The notes: a model not told the origin generated them from the sequence alone. A stretch of 13,619 nucleotides of DNA from Sphingobacterium thalpophilum (GCA_943325255.2 CALPOS020000041.1:1-13619), one strand, 5' to 3'. Numbered from the stretch's first letter, positions 1 through 7,238 are shown. Made by a program: numbers and translations.

Positions 1-870
1 GATGGTACTGCATTTTTAAAAGTGAACTATCAGTTATTTCAAAAATGGAATTTATTCACGGATATTCAATATCGAAGTGTAAATTATATCGCTGATGGAG
101 TTCAACCAAATGTTGTAGACGATGTATTTACTTTCCTAAACCCAAAAGCAGGAGTGACTTTTTCACTGAACAATACAAATTCGTTCTACTTTTCGTACGC
201 TAAAGCCAATCGCGAACCCAATCGAACAGATTACGAAAATGGCGTTCCAAATTCAGAGAGCTTAGACGACTTTGAATTAGGATGGCGACACGAAAGACAA
301 AAAATAAAATGGAATGCCAACATGTACTTAATGAGCTATAAAAATCAACTCGTATTAACGGGTGAGTTGGATGCCGTTGGAAATCCGATTAGAACTAACG
401 CTGGCAAGAGTTATCGATTGGGTTGTGAGATGGAACTTGCTTTTCGAATTACGAAGAGGTTAAGTTATCAAGGCAATCTCACTTTGAGCGAAAACACAAT
501 TAAAGGAGAAAACGGAGCGCGCGACAACCAAATTGCCTTTTCTCCATCGATTATTTCAAGTAATATGTTGCGTTTTCAACCAACCAAGAGAATCAGTGTT
601 AGTTGGCTGCAAAAATATGTTGGAGAACAATATATGAATAATGTGGAGTCAGCGGAAGCTAAATTAGGAAGTTATGCAACGCATGATTTGAATCTGTCAT
701 GGGAAATTGTTCCGAAAAAGGTTTTCAAATCAATTATTTTCAATGGATTGGTAAACAATATATTTGATAAAGAATATGTTTCAAATGGCGCTGATTATGG
801 TGGCGGCGCGGTTTACTATTACCCTCAAGCCGGAATTAATTTCTTGACTGGACTGACGTTGTTATTCTAA
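1..870 (+). CDS. TonB-dependent outer-membrane receptor, C-terminal part (5' truncated by window)
   Basis: The reading frame is open from base 1 and ends at TAA 868-870, giving 289 residues of a C-terminus. Alternating short aromatic-rich strands separated by charged loops (for example SFYFSYAKANREP and NMYLMSYKNQL), and the phrase VNNIFDKEYVSNG before a final strand ending in Leu-Leu-Phe, are typical of the last barrel strands of TonB-dependent receptors. The terminal Phe is the usual signal recognised by the BAM machinery. Such receptors import iron chelates, cobalamin or glycans across the outer membrane using TonB-ExbBD energy. The plug domain, TonB box and signal peptide lie outside the window, so the substrate cannot be inferred. 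GTG at 22 is an internal codon, not a start. The stop codon overlaps the stop of the convergent lipoprotein gene. Family assignment is confident; substrate is unknown. Confidence 0.88.
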   Translation, partial: DGTAFLKVNYQLFQKWNLFTDIQYRSVNYIADGVQPNVVDDVFTFLNPKAGVTFSLNNTNSFYFSYAKANREPNRTDYENGVPNSESLDDFELGWRHERQKIKWNANMYLMSYKNQLVLTGELDAVGNPIRTNAGKSYRLGCEMELAFRITKRLSYQGNLTLSENTIKGENGARDNQIAFSPSIISSNMLRFQPTKRISVSWLQKYVGEQYMNNVESAEAKLGSYATHDLNLSWEIVPKKVFKSIIFNGLVNNIFDKEYVSNGADYGGGAVYYYPQAGINFLTGLTLLF

Positions 871-1292
871 TTGTAAACCCGAATAGTATTGTTGCCCAAA
901 GCTTCTACACGATAATTAACTAAAGGATACGCAGCATTTTGTCCAATTCCAGTGAATAAACTGTATCGATAAGTGTCTTCGCAACCGCATTTTGCATCCA
1001 ATCCCACAATTGTCAATCTAGAGCAAGCAGTTTGTGTTTGGTTCGGACAATTGCCATTCCAAGCTACGTAATTGTCAGCGGTTTTCATGATAAGAATGTA
1101 AATGTCTCCTTCAACAGTAATGGGTATAGGATTAAAATTGTTAAGCAATTGACTATTACTAGGCAAGTTCAAATTTAAGATAGTGGAGAACCCATAATTT
1201 GGAATATACGGGTTATTGGTTCTCCTATTGGAATCTTTTTCGCAGCTAATTAATAAGCCAAGCAAAATGAAAGTAAGAAAACATTTTTTCAT
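867..1292 (-). CDS. Small lipoprotein with degenerate Rieske-like domain
   Basis: A 141-residue protein. The N-terminus MKKCFLTFILLGLLISC is a lipoprotein signal peptide with the lipobox Cys at residue 17, so the mature protein should be a membrane-anchored lipoprotein. The open frame extends upstream to 1406, but that extension has no signal sequence and crosses a -7 promoter element, so ATG 1290-1292 is the start. Residues about 60-138 resemble a Rieske [2Fe-2S] fold. VAWNGNCPN corresponds to the canonical CPH loop and KCGCEDTYRYSLFTG to the CPCHGW...TG loop, followed by a YRVE...IRVYN ending. Both ligand histidines are replaced (Asn84, Glu105), while Cys82, Cys90, Cys102 and Cys104 are present. 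It therefore probably does not bind a standard Rieske cluster. Lipoprotein status is seen directly; the fold is inferred from memory of flavobacterial homologues. Function is unknown. Confidence 0.8.
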   Translation of the reverse strand: MKKCFLTFILLGLLISCEKDSNRRTNNPYIPNYGFSTILNLNLPSNSQLLNNFNPIPITVEGDIYILIMKTADNYVAWNGNCPNQTQTACSRLTIVGLDAKCGCEDTYRYSLFTGIGQNAAYPLVNYRVEALGNNTIRVYN

Positions 1293-1322
1293 TGATAAAA
1301 AAAAGAGATTTGTTGATGCAAA

Positions 1323-1330
1323 CAAATATA
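1323..1330 (-). promoter_or_regulatory. -7 promoter element for the lipoprotein gene
   Basis: The minus strand reads TATATTTG, an exact match to the Bacteroidota -7 consensus TAnnTTTG, 30 nt upstream of the lipoprotein ATG. I see no clear TTG -33 element at the usual spacing, so the assignment rests on the -7 box and its position. Confidence 0.5.
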
Positions 1331-1391
1331 AATTATTTAAATTTGGCTCTGTATTGATTAACATATAATTATTACGTAATAAGAAATATAT

Positions 1392-1399
1392 TATCTTTG
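1392..1399 (+). promoter_or_regulatory. -7 promoter element for greA
   Basis: TATCTTTG matches the Bacteroidota -7 consensus TAnnTTTG exactly. A weak TTA at 1372-1374 lies 17 nt upstream in the -33 position. Transcription would begin near 1405-1408, leaving a leader of about 50 nt before the preferred greA ATG at 1457. It is divergent to the lipoprotein promoter. Confidence 0.55.
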
Positions 1400-1404
1400 C
1401 CAAC

Positions 1405-1434
1405 AAGGAATCCCGTCGAGATGGGATTTTTTCT
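1405..1434 (+). promoter_or_regulatory. Hairpin with U-run in the greA leader
   Basis: AATCCC (1409-1414) pairs perfectly with GGGATT (1423-1428) around an 8-nt loop. The stem can extend by G-U and A-U pairs, and a run of T residues follows directly. It lies between the predicted greA promoter and the greA start, at the very 5' end of the transcript. It looks like a short intrinsic-terminator or attenuator structure, or a 5' stabilising hairpin. The sequence shows the structure; the role is inference. Confidence 0.5.
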
Positions 1435-1456
1435 ATTTATATAAATGACGGAAATT

Positions 1457-1933
1457 ATGAGCGCAGTATCCTATTACACAGCAGAAGGACTAAAAAAATT
1501 AAGAGAAGAATTAGATTATTTGAAGAGCGTGGCGCGTCCTAAAGCCTCGCAAGATATAGCAGACGCAAGAGACAAAGGTGATTTGTCTGAAAATGCAGAA
1601 TACGACGCCGCAAAAGAAGCGCAAGGCCTGCTTGAAATGCGTATTTCTAAGTTGGAGGAGGTGCATTCCAATGCGCGACTGATTGATGAGTCGCAGTTGG
1701 ACGTTTCGAAAGCATTAGTACTTTCTAACGTAAAGATTAAGAATCAGTCTAACGGAATTGAAATGAAGTATACTTTGGTGGCAGAAAGCGAAGCAGATTT
1801 GAAGTCGGGCAAAATATCAGTTACTTCTCCAATCGGAAAAGGATTGCTTGGAAAATCAGTCGGAGATGTTGCTGAAATTACGGTTCCCAATGGTGTGTTG
1901 AAATTCGAAGTTTTAGAAATTTCTAGAGACTAA
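1457..1933 (+). CDS. greA: Transcription elongation factor GreA
   Basis: A 158-residue protein, the same length as E. coli GreA. GreA enters the RNA polymerase secondary channel and stimulates cleavage of backtracked transcripts, rescuing stalled complexes. The N-terminal antiparallel coiled coil covers about residues 1-75, with the conserved tip GDLSENAEYDAAKE (residues 41-54). Its Asp42 and Glu45 correspond to the acidic tip residues that position catalytic Mg2+. The C-terminal FKBP-like domain ends in the family signature SPIGKGLLGKSVGDVAEITVPNG. An in-frame ATG at 1445 would add four residues; I prefer ATG 1457 because the protein then begins MSAVSYYTAEGL, as in relatives, and has the canonical length. 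The HIT gene starts 5 nt after the stop, implying co-transcription. Assignment is very secure. Confidence 0.97.
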   Translation: MSAVSYYTAEGLKKLREELDYLKSVARPKASQDIADARDKGDLSENAEYDAAKEAQGLLEMRISKLEEVHSNARLIDESQLDVSKALVLSNVKIKNQSNGIEMKYTLVAESEADLKSGKISVTSPIGKGLLGKSVGDVAEITVPNGVLKFEVLEISRD

Positions 1934-1938
1934 TTACG

Positions 1939-2328
1939 ATGTCGACTATCTTTACAAAAATTGTAAAAGGAGAAATTCCTTGTTATAAAGTACTAGAAGA
2001 CGAGAGTTTTTTAGCGTTTTTGGATGTTAACCCAAACGCGAAAGGTCATACTTTGTGTATCCCAAAAAAAGAGACCAATAAGATTTTTGATATTGCGGAT
2101 TCAGAATATGCAGATTTAATGCTATTTTCAAAAAAAGTAGCTATCGCTTTAGAAAAAACTATTCCTTGCAAAAGGATTGGAATGGCGGTAATCGGTTTAG
2201 AAGTACCACACGCTCATGTCCATTTAATTCCGCTAAACGAAATGGATGAAATGCGTTTTCACAACAAAGTAAAAATGACTCCTGTTGAATTCGAATTTTT
2301 AGCGAAAAGCATCCAGTCAAATTTATAA
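1939..2328 (+). CDS. HIT-family nucleotide hydrolase
   Basis: A 129-residue protein of the histidine triad superfamily, HINT/protein-kinase-C-inhibitor-like branch. These small dimeric cytosolic enzymes hydrolyse nucleoside phosphoramidates or acyl-adenylates. The N-terminal motif IFTKIVKGEIP (residues 4-14) and the FLDVNPNAKGHTLCIPK strand (28-44) are typical. The catalytic triad is PHAHVHLIP, with His91, His93 and His95; His93 is expected to be the nucleophile. The protein is slightly longer than minimal HINT proteins because of a C-terminal helix (about 110-129). It starts 5 nt after greA and is followed by a terminator-like hairpin, so greA and this gene form a two-gene operon. The physiological substrate cannot be read from the sequence. 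Confidence 0.93.
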   Translation: MSTIFTKIVKGEIPCYKVLEDESFLAFLDVNPNAKGHTLCIPKKETNKIFDIADSEYADLMLFSKKVAIALEKTIPCKRIGMAVIGLEVPHAHVHLIPLNEMDEMRFHNKVKMTPVEFEFLAKSIQSNL

Positions 2329-2344
2329 AATCAGGAAATTAATT

Positions 2345-2376
2345 TGCCGTCAATTCATAAATTTTCGGCATTTTTT
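2345..2376 (+). terminator. Intrinsic terminator of the greA-HIT operon
   Basis: TGCCG (2345-2349) pairs with CGGCA (2366-2370) across a 16-nt AT-rich loop and is followed by six T residues (2371-2376), 17 nt after the HIT stop codon. The stem is short and the loop long, so it is a moderate candidate. It abuts the stop codon of the convergent histidine kinase gene. Confidence 0.55.
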
Positions 2377-3520
2377 ATGCCTTTTTTTCAAAACTTACCT
2401 GCATCGTTGTTCCTTTATTCACCTCTGAAGTTAAAACTTTTACTTTTCCTTTGTGGTATTCTTCTACTATTCGTTTAGTTAAAGACAAGCCCAATCCCCA
2501 ACCACGTTTCTTAGTAGTAAAACCTGGTTCAAAAACACTTTTGAATTGATTTTTAGGGATTCCCTTTCCGGTATCTGATACCTTAATTTTCACAAATTTT
2601 CCGTCATCTTCAATCACAACGGACAATTTCCCCTTTCCTCTCATTGCATCAATGGCATTTTTAACTAAGTTTTCAATAGTCCAACTATGCAAAGCCGGGT
2701 TTAATGAAACTAGAATTGGTTTTTTAGGTGCTTCGAAGGAGAACGAGACTTGTTTTGAAAATCGGGATTGCAAATAATCATAGGAATCTAATGTCTCTTG
2801 AATGATATCTTTCGTCTCCAATATAGGCTCGGAGCCAATTTTCGAGAATCTGTCCGTAATGGTTTGCAAACGGGTGATGTCTTTTTCGATTTCTAGTATA
2901 GTAGTAGGATCTACATGGTCGGCTTTCATGATTTCAAGCCAGCCGATTAAAGAAGAAAGTGGCGTGCCAATTTGATGTGCCGTTTCTTTTGCCATTCCTG
3001 CCCACAACTTATTTTGAGTAGCCATTTTGGTGCTTTTATAGAAATTGTAGACCAGGGCACCAAAAAGGACAATGATGAGTACTAATGCTATCGGGTAATA
3101 TTTTAATTTGTTCAACAGCGAGGAATCACCGTAATAGAGGTACTGGTATTTTCCAACAATGTATTCGATGACAATCGGATCGTTTTGATTTTTTAGTTGC
3201 GTAAGTAATGCTGAAGACTTTTTTTTGTCGTTTAGAATTTCACTATCTATGTTTTTTGTGCTAAGAATCACATCGTTTTCGGTAAGTATAATCGGAATTC
3301 TCGCATTCTGAATTATTTTTAAGGGTAACTCAATATCTGTATTGACATCAGCATTATTTAGTGTCTTCTGAGCTTCTGCCCAATGTTGCATTTTAATGCG
3401 CTCTTCATTCTTAAAAATTTGAAAAAACGTATAGGTGTTCCATAGTATCAAAGATATGATCACAAACGACGCTGCAATTAAGACCCAGCGCATTAGATTT
3501 TTATGATTTGAAAACTGCAT
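2375..3520 (-). CDS. Membrane sensor histidine kinase (orphan)
   Basis: A 381-residue inner-membrane sensor kinase. Transmembrane segment 1 is at about residues 11-34 and segment 2 at about 141-160, enclosing a roughly 105-residue extracytoplasmic sensor region with no motif I recognise. The HisKA dimerisation domain carries the H-box ETAHQIGTPLSSLIGW with phospho-acceptor His182. The HATPase_c domain follows: N-box ENLVKNAIDAM (Asn288), G1 box DTGKGIP (316-322), F-box FEPGFTTKK (330-338) and G2 box GWGLGLSL (340-347). All key residues are present, so it should be active. No response regulator gene adjoins it: the flanking genes are a HIT hydrolase (convergent) and an alpha-amylase (upstream, same strand, separated by a terminator). 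It is therefore an orphan kinase whose partner lies elsewhere. The stimulus is unknown. Confidence 0.95.
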   Translation of the reverse strand: MQFSNHKNLMRWVLIAASFVIISLILWNTYTFFQIFKNEERIKMQHWAEAQKTLNNADVNTDIELPLKIIQNARIPIILTENDVILSTKNIDSEILNDKKKSSALLTQLKNQNDPIVIEYIVGKYQYLYYGDSSLLNKLKYYPIALVLIIVLFGALVYNFYKSTKMATQNKLWAGMAKETAHQIGTPLSSLIGWLEIMKADHVDPTTILEIEKDITRLQTITDRFSKIGSEPILETKDIIQETLDSYDYLQSRFSKQVSFSFEAPKKPILVSLNPALHSWTIENLVKNAIDAMRGKGKLSVVIEDDGKFVKIKVSDTGKGIPKNQFKSVFEPGFTTKKRGWGLGLSLTKRIVEEYHKGKVKVLTSEVNKGTTMQVSFEKKA

Positions 3521-3593
3521 GTAGATAATTTTATGGGAATAAATATAGATAAATATTTACGGATAGTGTATAAAATATAATAGGCCACACGAC

Positions 3594-3634
3594 AAATAAA
3601 AAAGGGCTTAATCACAATCAGTGTTTAAGCCCTT
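3594..3634 (-). terminator. Strong intrinsic terminator of the amylase gene
   Basis: AAGGGCTTAA (3602-3611) and TTAAGCCCTT (3625-3634) form a perfect 10-bp stem. The loop has a further CAC/GTG pairing. Read on the minus strand the stem is followed by a T-rich tract (3594-3603). It begins 21 nt past the amylase stop codon and should insulate the downstream histidine kinase gene. Confidence 0.88.
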
Positions 3635-3654
3635 ACTCAAATTTCGTGTAGAAG

Positions 3655-6018
3655 TTATTTTTTGACTATTTTTTGCGTTTCTTCTTCGCCGTTTTCAAAT
3701 TTTAATTGAATTAAATACAGTCCAGAATGAAGACCACTCATATCAATACCACTTTCTATCGATTTGCCCTTTTGCAAAACGGTTCCTTGAATTGTCATTA
3801 AAGTATAGTCTTGAATTGCAAATTCTGAACTTATTTGAAGAATGTCCTTAACTGGGTTTGGAAATAAAATCGCACCAAAGGGCGTGTCGTTTAATTCTCT
3901 TATTCGAGGCGCTGCTCCCCATGTGTAGGAATATCCATCAGTTTTGTTTAGTAAATTTGGGGTTTGATTCCCTGTACCTGATCTTCCGTTATTGAAAACA
4001 ATGTTTACAGATGTAGGTCCAACAATAGTATATCTATAAAATCCATTTATATCGGCAACCATTCTTATTCCCGGCCAAGTAGTATTTGCAACGCTTCCAG
4101 CAGGTAATGCACTCCAATAGTGAATTCTTGGAATAACTGTTCCCCAACTAGTTGGCGGCTTAAAATATACAGTTAGTGTTGTTTGACACCTGTTTGTTGG
4201 TGCCCCACTAAGCCAGCCATTATCATAATATCTGATGCCCGCGTTAGAACTTAAATCAGCAGTTTGTAAGGTTCCGTCATTAAAAATTATATTTGAAGCG
4301 CTAACCGTTGATGGGAATGTGAATCTGTACCAACTTCCGCAATCCACAGTCATGGCAACTCCAGGCCAAGTTACTGCAGGAGCAGTTCCCGTTGTTCCCC
4401 AATAATATATTTTAACGGCCGAATTCCAATTAGATGGCTTTTTGAAGTAAACAGTAAACGTCGGTGGACTCGCAAAGTTATAAACTTCGGTTCTTGCTGC
4501 TGAACTCACACCAGCGGTATTTTGAACAAATGCTTTTAATGTGCTTGTCGATGTTATTGTTAATGATTTTGTCCCTATTGACGACAATGATGAAGTCGAT
4601 GGTGTCGTGCCGTCTAATGTATAATAAATAGTGGAAGTGCTATTGTTCGCAGTCATAACTACATTTACTGAGTTGCCCGTAACAAATGATCCGCCAGTTG
4701 GCGTAATGGCTAGAGTTGGAACATCAGCGATTACTTCTCTTTCCCAAATGGCGTAGTCGGTGCCTGAAGTTTTTAATATCCAACCTGTTCCAGGATTCCA
4801 CAATCCAGGGCCTATTTTGACAACTACTTTATTGTCAATTGTTGCAGAATAGAAAGTGCTTGAATTGGTAACAACAACAGAACTATATGCATTGATGCCG
4901 TTACTTCTACGAATAGCCATTATCCTATCAATTGACAATTGATTCCCTGCATAATTGACAGTAACGCCGTCTTTACTATAGTTGCCGCCGTAATAATGCG
5001 GAAAGAATACACATGGAATTCCTGGATGGGTAAGAATATATGCATAACCTTTCATAATGTTAGCACTAGAAACAAAACTTCCAGGTTTTACAAATGTATC
5101 GTGATTGTCAATAAAAGTAACTGCTTTGTCTGCATATCCAAATTGTCCTGCTAAACCAGGATAACCTGCCAAAGCACTATAATTTCCATTGTTAATCGCA
5201 GGTTGCAAAGCATTATAGTATAAAGAAAAATCAAAGGCAGCAGATCGGTTTCCAGTGCCATTTATCCAGGATTTTAAATTGTTGGTATTTCCATCCCAAT
5301 ATTCCCCAACCGAGGCATACGGCGCAGATGAATTGATATAATCTCCGAAGTAACTTGCTGAAAATCCTTTGGCTACATCCCATCGCCAGCTATCGAATCC
5401 TAACGCTTTGAGACGCGTTAAGTACTCTCTTACTCCGTTTTGGACTTGTATGTTGGTGTGATCTAAGTCGCGACCGCCATTAAAATCTTCGCCAGTATCA
5501 GGAGTCCCACATGGTCTAACGCCAGAAATCGTCCCGAAATTTGCTTCGTCATTGCTTGTTATCGAATTACAATCCCATGTTGGATTAGTAAAATCAGTCC
5601 AGTTTGTAGTTCCTCCACGATGATTCACTACGATATCCGCCATTGGGTGAATTCTTGGTGTGCTTGAGTTCAAGGCAGTCAATAATGCTCGCAATTGCGC
5701 TTCAGAACCATAACTGGTTTGAGAAAAATTAAAGAGTTCGGTCGGAATATAACCAACGCCACCTGTTGACTTACTAGGCGGTGGCAACCATATAACATTG
5801 AAGCCAGCGGCAGCATAACTGGGCGTGCGATTTTTCAAGTAGTTGTAAAGACCGCCTTCACTCGATACGGAAGACTGGGTATGGACATCCCATCCAAACG
5901 CCTGAAGCATAATATCATTGATATTTGCAGCTGACTGAGCCTTCATTCTAGAAGTAAATGCAGTGCTAAAAATAAGAACCAAAAAGGCAACCTTTATTAA
6001 AGCTAATTTTGTTTTCAT
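3655..6018 (-). CDS. Secreted multidomain alpha-amylase (GH13) with starch-binding modules and T9SS sorting domain
   Basis: A 787-residue exported endo-acting alpha-amylase predicted to cut internal alpha-1,4 bonds of starch or glycogen. A signal peptide covers about residues 1-28 (cleavage near MKAQ). The GH13 TIM barrel (about 33-430) resembles the plant/archaeal-type subfamilies. Region I is DIVVNH (128-133), region II WRWDVAKG with nucleophile Asp214, region III VGEYWD with acid/base Glu239, and region IV FIDNHD with Asp307. Residues about 435-515 form a chitobiase/hexosaminidase C-terminal-like module (TIYYTLDGTTPS). Two tandem starch-binding modules, CBM26-like, follow at about 521-603 and 615-700; both have TVYFK-P--W, a YYW/HYW motif and TWPG. 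The C-terminus (about 717-787) is a type A T9SS sorting domain (LFPNPVKDILQIS...LHSGLYLIQL...KIVKK). The enzyme is thus expected to cross the outer membrane by T9SS and be surface-attached or released. No Sus genes adjoin it. The CBM26 naming is less certain than the rest. Confidence 0.95.
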   Translation of the reverse strand: MKTKLALIKVAFLVLIFSTAFTSRMKAQSAANINDIMLQAFGWDVHTQSSVSSEGGLYNYLKNRTPSYAAAGFNVIWLPPPSKSTGGVGYIPTELFNFSQTSYGSEAQLRALLTALNSSTPRIHPMADIVVNHRGGTTNWTDFTNPTWDCNSITSNDEANFGTISGVRPCGTPDTGEDFNGGRDLDHTNIQVQNGVREYLTRLKALGFDSWRWDVAKGFSASYFGDYINSSAPYASVGEYWDGNTNNLKSWINGTGNRSAAFDFSLYYNALQPAINNGNYSALAGYPGLAGQFGYADKAVTFIDNHDTFVKPGSFVSSANIMKGYAYILTHPGIPCVFFPHYYGGNYSKDGVTVNYAGNQLSIDRIMAIRRSNGINAYSSVVVTNSSTFYSATIDNKVVVKIGPGLWNPGTGWILKTSGTDYAIWEREVIADVPTLAITPTGGSFVTGNSVNVVMTANNSTSTIYYTLDGTTPSTSSLSSIGTKSLTITSTSTLKAFVQNTAGVSSAARTEVYNFASPPTFTVYFKKPSNWNSAVKIYYWGTTGTAPAVTWPGVAMTVDCGSWYRFTFPSTVSASNIIFNDGTLQTADLSSNAGIRYYDNGWLSGAPTNRCQTTLTVYFKPPTSWGTVIPRIHYWSALPAGSVANTTWPGIRMVADINGFYRYTIVGPTSVNIVFNNGRSGTGNQTPNLLNKTDGYSYTWGAAPRIRELNDTPFGAILFPNPVKDILQISSEFAIQDYTLMTIQGTVLQKGKSIESGIDMSGLHSGLYLIQLKFENGEEETQKIVKK

Positions 6019-6329
6019 TGTACTATTGGGTTAAGTTAGAATGATGAAATTAACAATTAAATTTAAATATTTTCATAATTTGACTTAAAATGCGGGGTTA
6101 TATTGTGTGAAAACAAGGCGAAATCGATGTAGTTGCGAAAATTGTGGATAAGTTTTTTGGCACAACATAAAGTGAAACACCAAAAAATGACGGGAAAAAA
6201 TCTAGTTTTTATGATAGTCGATGTAGCAGAATATGGCGAATACTTTTCAACAAACAGTCATCTTATCAACAGCATTCAACTTAGCGTATTCCTATTTGCT
6301 ATTTTTGCTCAAATCAGTCGACCTACTAT
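6019..6329. other. 311-bp divergent intergenic region with DnaA-box-like sites and an inverted repeat
   Basis: This lies between the minus-strand amylase and the plus-strand flavin reductase. It contains an AT-rich stretch (about 6046-6090). TTATCCACA is present on the minus strand at 6143-6151, an exact DnaA box. The near matches TTTTCAACA (6244-6252) and TTATCAACA (6263-6271) are on the + strand. An 8-bp inverted repeat, TTTTTTGG (6153-6160) and CCAAAAAA (6180-6187), lies beside the perfect box. It could simply hold two divergent promoters, or be an origin-like or DnaA-regulated region. No convincing gene is present; the open frame from 6133 starts at TTG and encodes nothing recognisable. 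Confidence 0.4.
6300..6307 (+). promoter_or_regulatory. Candidate -7 element for the flavin reductase operon
   Basis: TATTTTTG fits TAnnTTTG and lies 22 nt before the ATG at 6330. A weak TTA at 6281-6283 is 16 nt upstream in place of a TTG -33 element. The position and consensus are good, but the surrounding AT-richness makes chance matches likely. Confidence 0.4.
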
Positions 6330-7217
6330 ATGCTAAGCATTGAACCAAAAGATCTTACTACCGCAAAATTGCAAGGTTATCTGCAAAGTGCGGTGGCGCC
6401 CAGACCTATAGCATTTGCTAGTACAATGAGCGCTGGTGGCAAACCAAATCTTTCACCGTTTAGTTTTTTCAATGTCTTTAGTTCTAATCCGCCAATACTT
6501 ATTTTTTCACCAGCGAGACGTGTGCGAGACAACACAATAAAACATACGCTAATCAATGCTGAGGCAACAAAGGAAGTTGTTATTAATGTGGTTAATTTTG
6601 ATATAGTTCAACAAGCTTCATTATCAAGCACAGAGTACGCAGATGGTGTAAACGAGTTTCTAAAGTCTGGATTGACGCAAATCCCGTCTGATATTGTAAA
6701 ACCATATCGCGTCAAAGAATCGCCAGTTCAATTTGAGTGTAAAGTCAATCAAATTATTGCTTTAGGAACAGGTGGCGGTGCGGGAAATTTAGTTATCTGC
6801 GAAGTGCTCAAAATTCATATCGACGAGAGAATACTAGATGAAAATGGCGTCATTGATCAGCATAAAATTGATTTGGTGTCAAGGTTAGGAAATAATTGGT
6901 ATTCTCGCTCAAATCAAGGATTGTTTGAAGTGCCAAAACCTATAGCAAATCTAGGAATTGGAGTTGATGCTATTCCAAATTTTATCAAGAAAAGTAGCGT
7001 TTTTGACGGGAATGATCTTGGGATGTTGGGCAATATTGAAGCCTTGCCTACAAGTCAAGAAGTTGCTATATTTGTTGAGAAGAATTTTTCTGTTAAAGGC
7101 GTTTTTAGCGCAGATGATGACATGAAAATTCATCTTAAAGCAAAAGAATATTTAAACCAAAATGACGTGCTTTCTGCTTGGAAAGTGCTGTTAGCTAATA
7201 CAGTTTCAAAAGAATAA
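6330..7217 (+). CDS. Flavin reductase-like FMN-binding split-barrel protein
   Basis: A 295-residue cytosolic protein. Residues about 18-60 (AVAPRPIAFASTMSAGG, then NLSPFSFFNVFSSNPPILIFSP) are the signature of the flavin reductase-like family, which binds FMN non-covalently in a split beta-barrel. The barrel continues to about residue 165 (GTGGGAGNLVICEVLKIHI), with a lid-like segment HKIDLVSRLGNNWYSR at 178-193. A C-terminal helical extension of roughly 100 residues (about 200-295) goes beyond the minimal domain and includes a region rich in SQEVAIFVEKNFS-like helices. ATG 6330 is the natural start: the family signature begins soon after and a -7 element lies just upstream. The DUF3127 gene follows after 21 nt, suggesting co-transcription. 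The electron donor and substrate are not deducible. Confidence 0.9.
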   Translation: MLSIEPKDLTTAKLQGYLQSAVAPRPIAFASTMSAGGKPNLSPFSFFNVFSSNPPILIFSPARRVRDNTIKHTLINAEATKEVVINVVNFDIVQQASLSSTEYADGVNEFLKSGLTQIPSDIVKPYRVKESPVQFECKVNQIIALGTGGGAGNLVICEVLKIHIDERILDENGVIDQHKIDLVSRLGNNWYSRSNQGLFEVPKPIANLGIGVDAIPNFIKKSSVFDGNDLGMLGNIEALPTSQEVAIFVEKNFSVKGVFSADDDMKIHLKAKEYLNQNDVLSAWKVLLANTVSKE

Positions 7218-7238
7218 TAAACATTTAATATTTAGAAG

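Noticed and set aside
1293..1406. N-terminal extension of the lipoprotein by 38 residues
   Set aside because: It crosses a consensus -7 promoter element and would bury the lipoprotein signal peptide inside the protein.
1445..1456. Earlier ATG for greA
   Set aside because: It adds four residues not expected in the family. The start at 1457 gives the canonical 158-residue length.
3521..3593. Promoter for the histidine kinase gene
   Set aside because: Only weak TATATTTA-like sequences are present without a TTG partner at proper spacing in this AT-rich stretch, so no element was annotated.
6133..6336. 67-residue plus-strand open frame in the intergenic region
   Set aside because: It starts at TTG, covers the DnaA-box-like sites and promoter of the next gene, overlaps its start, and the peptide has no recognisable features.
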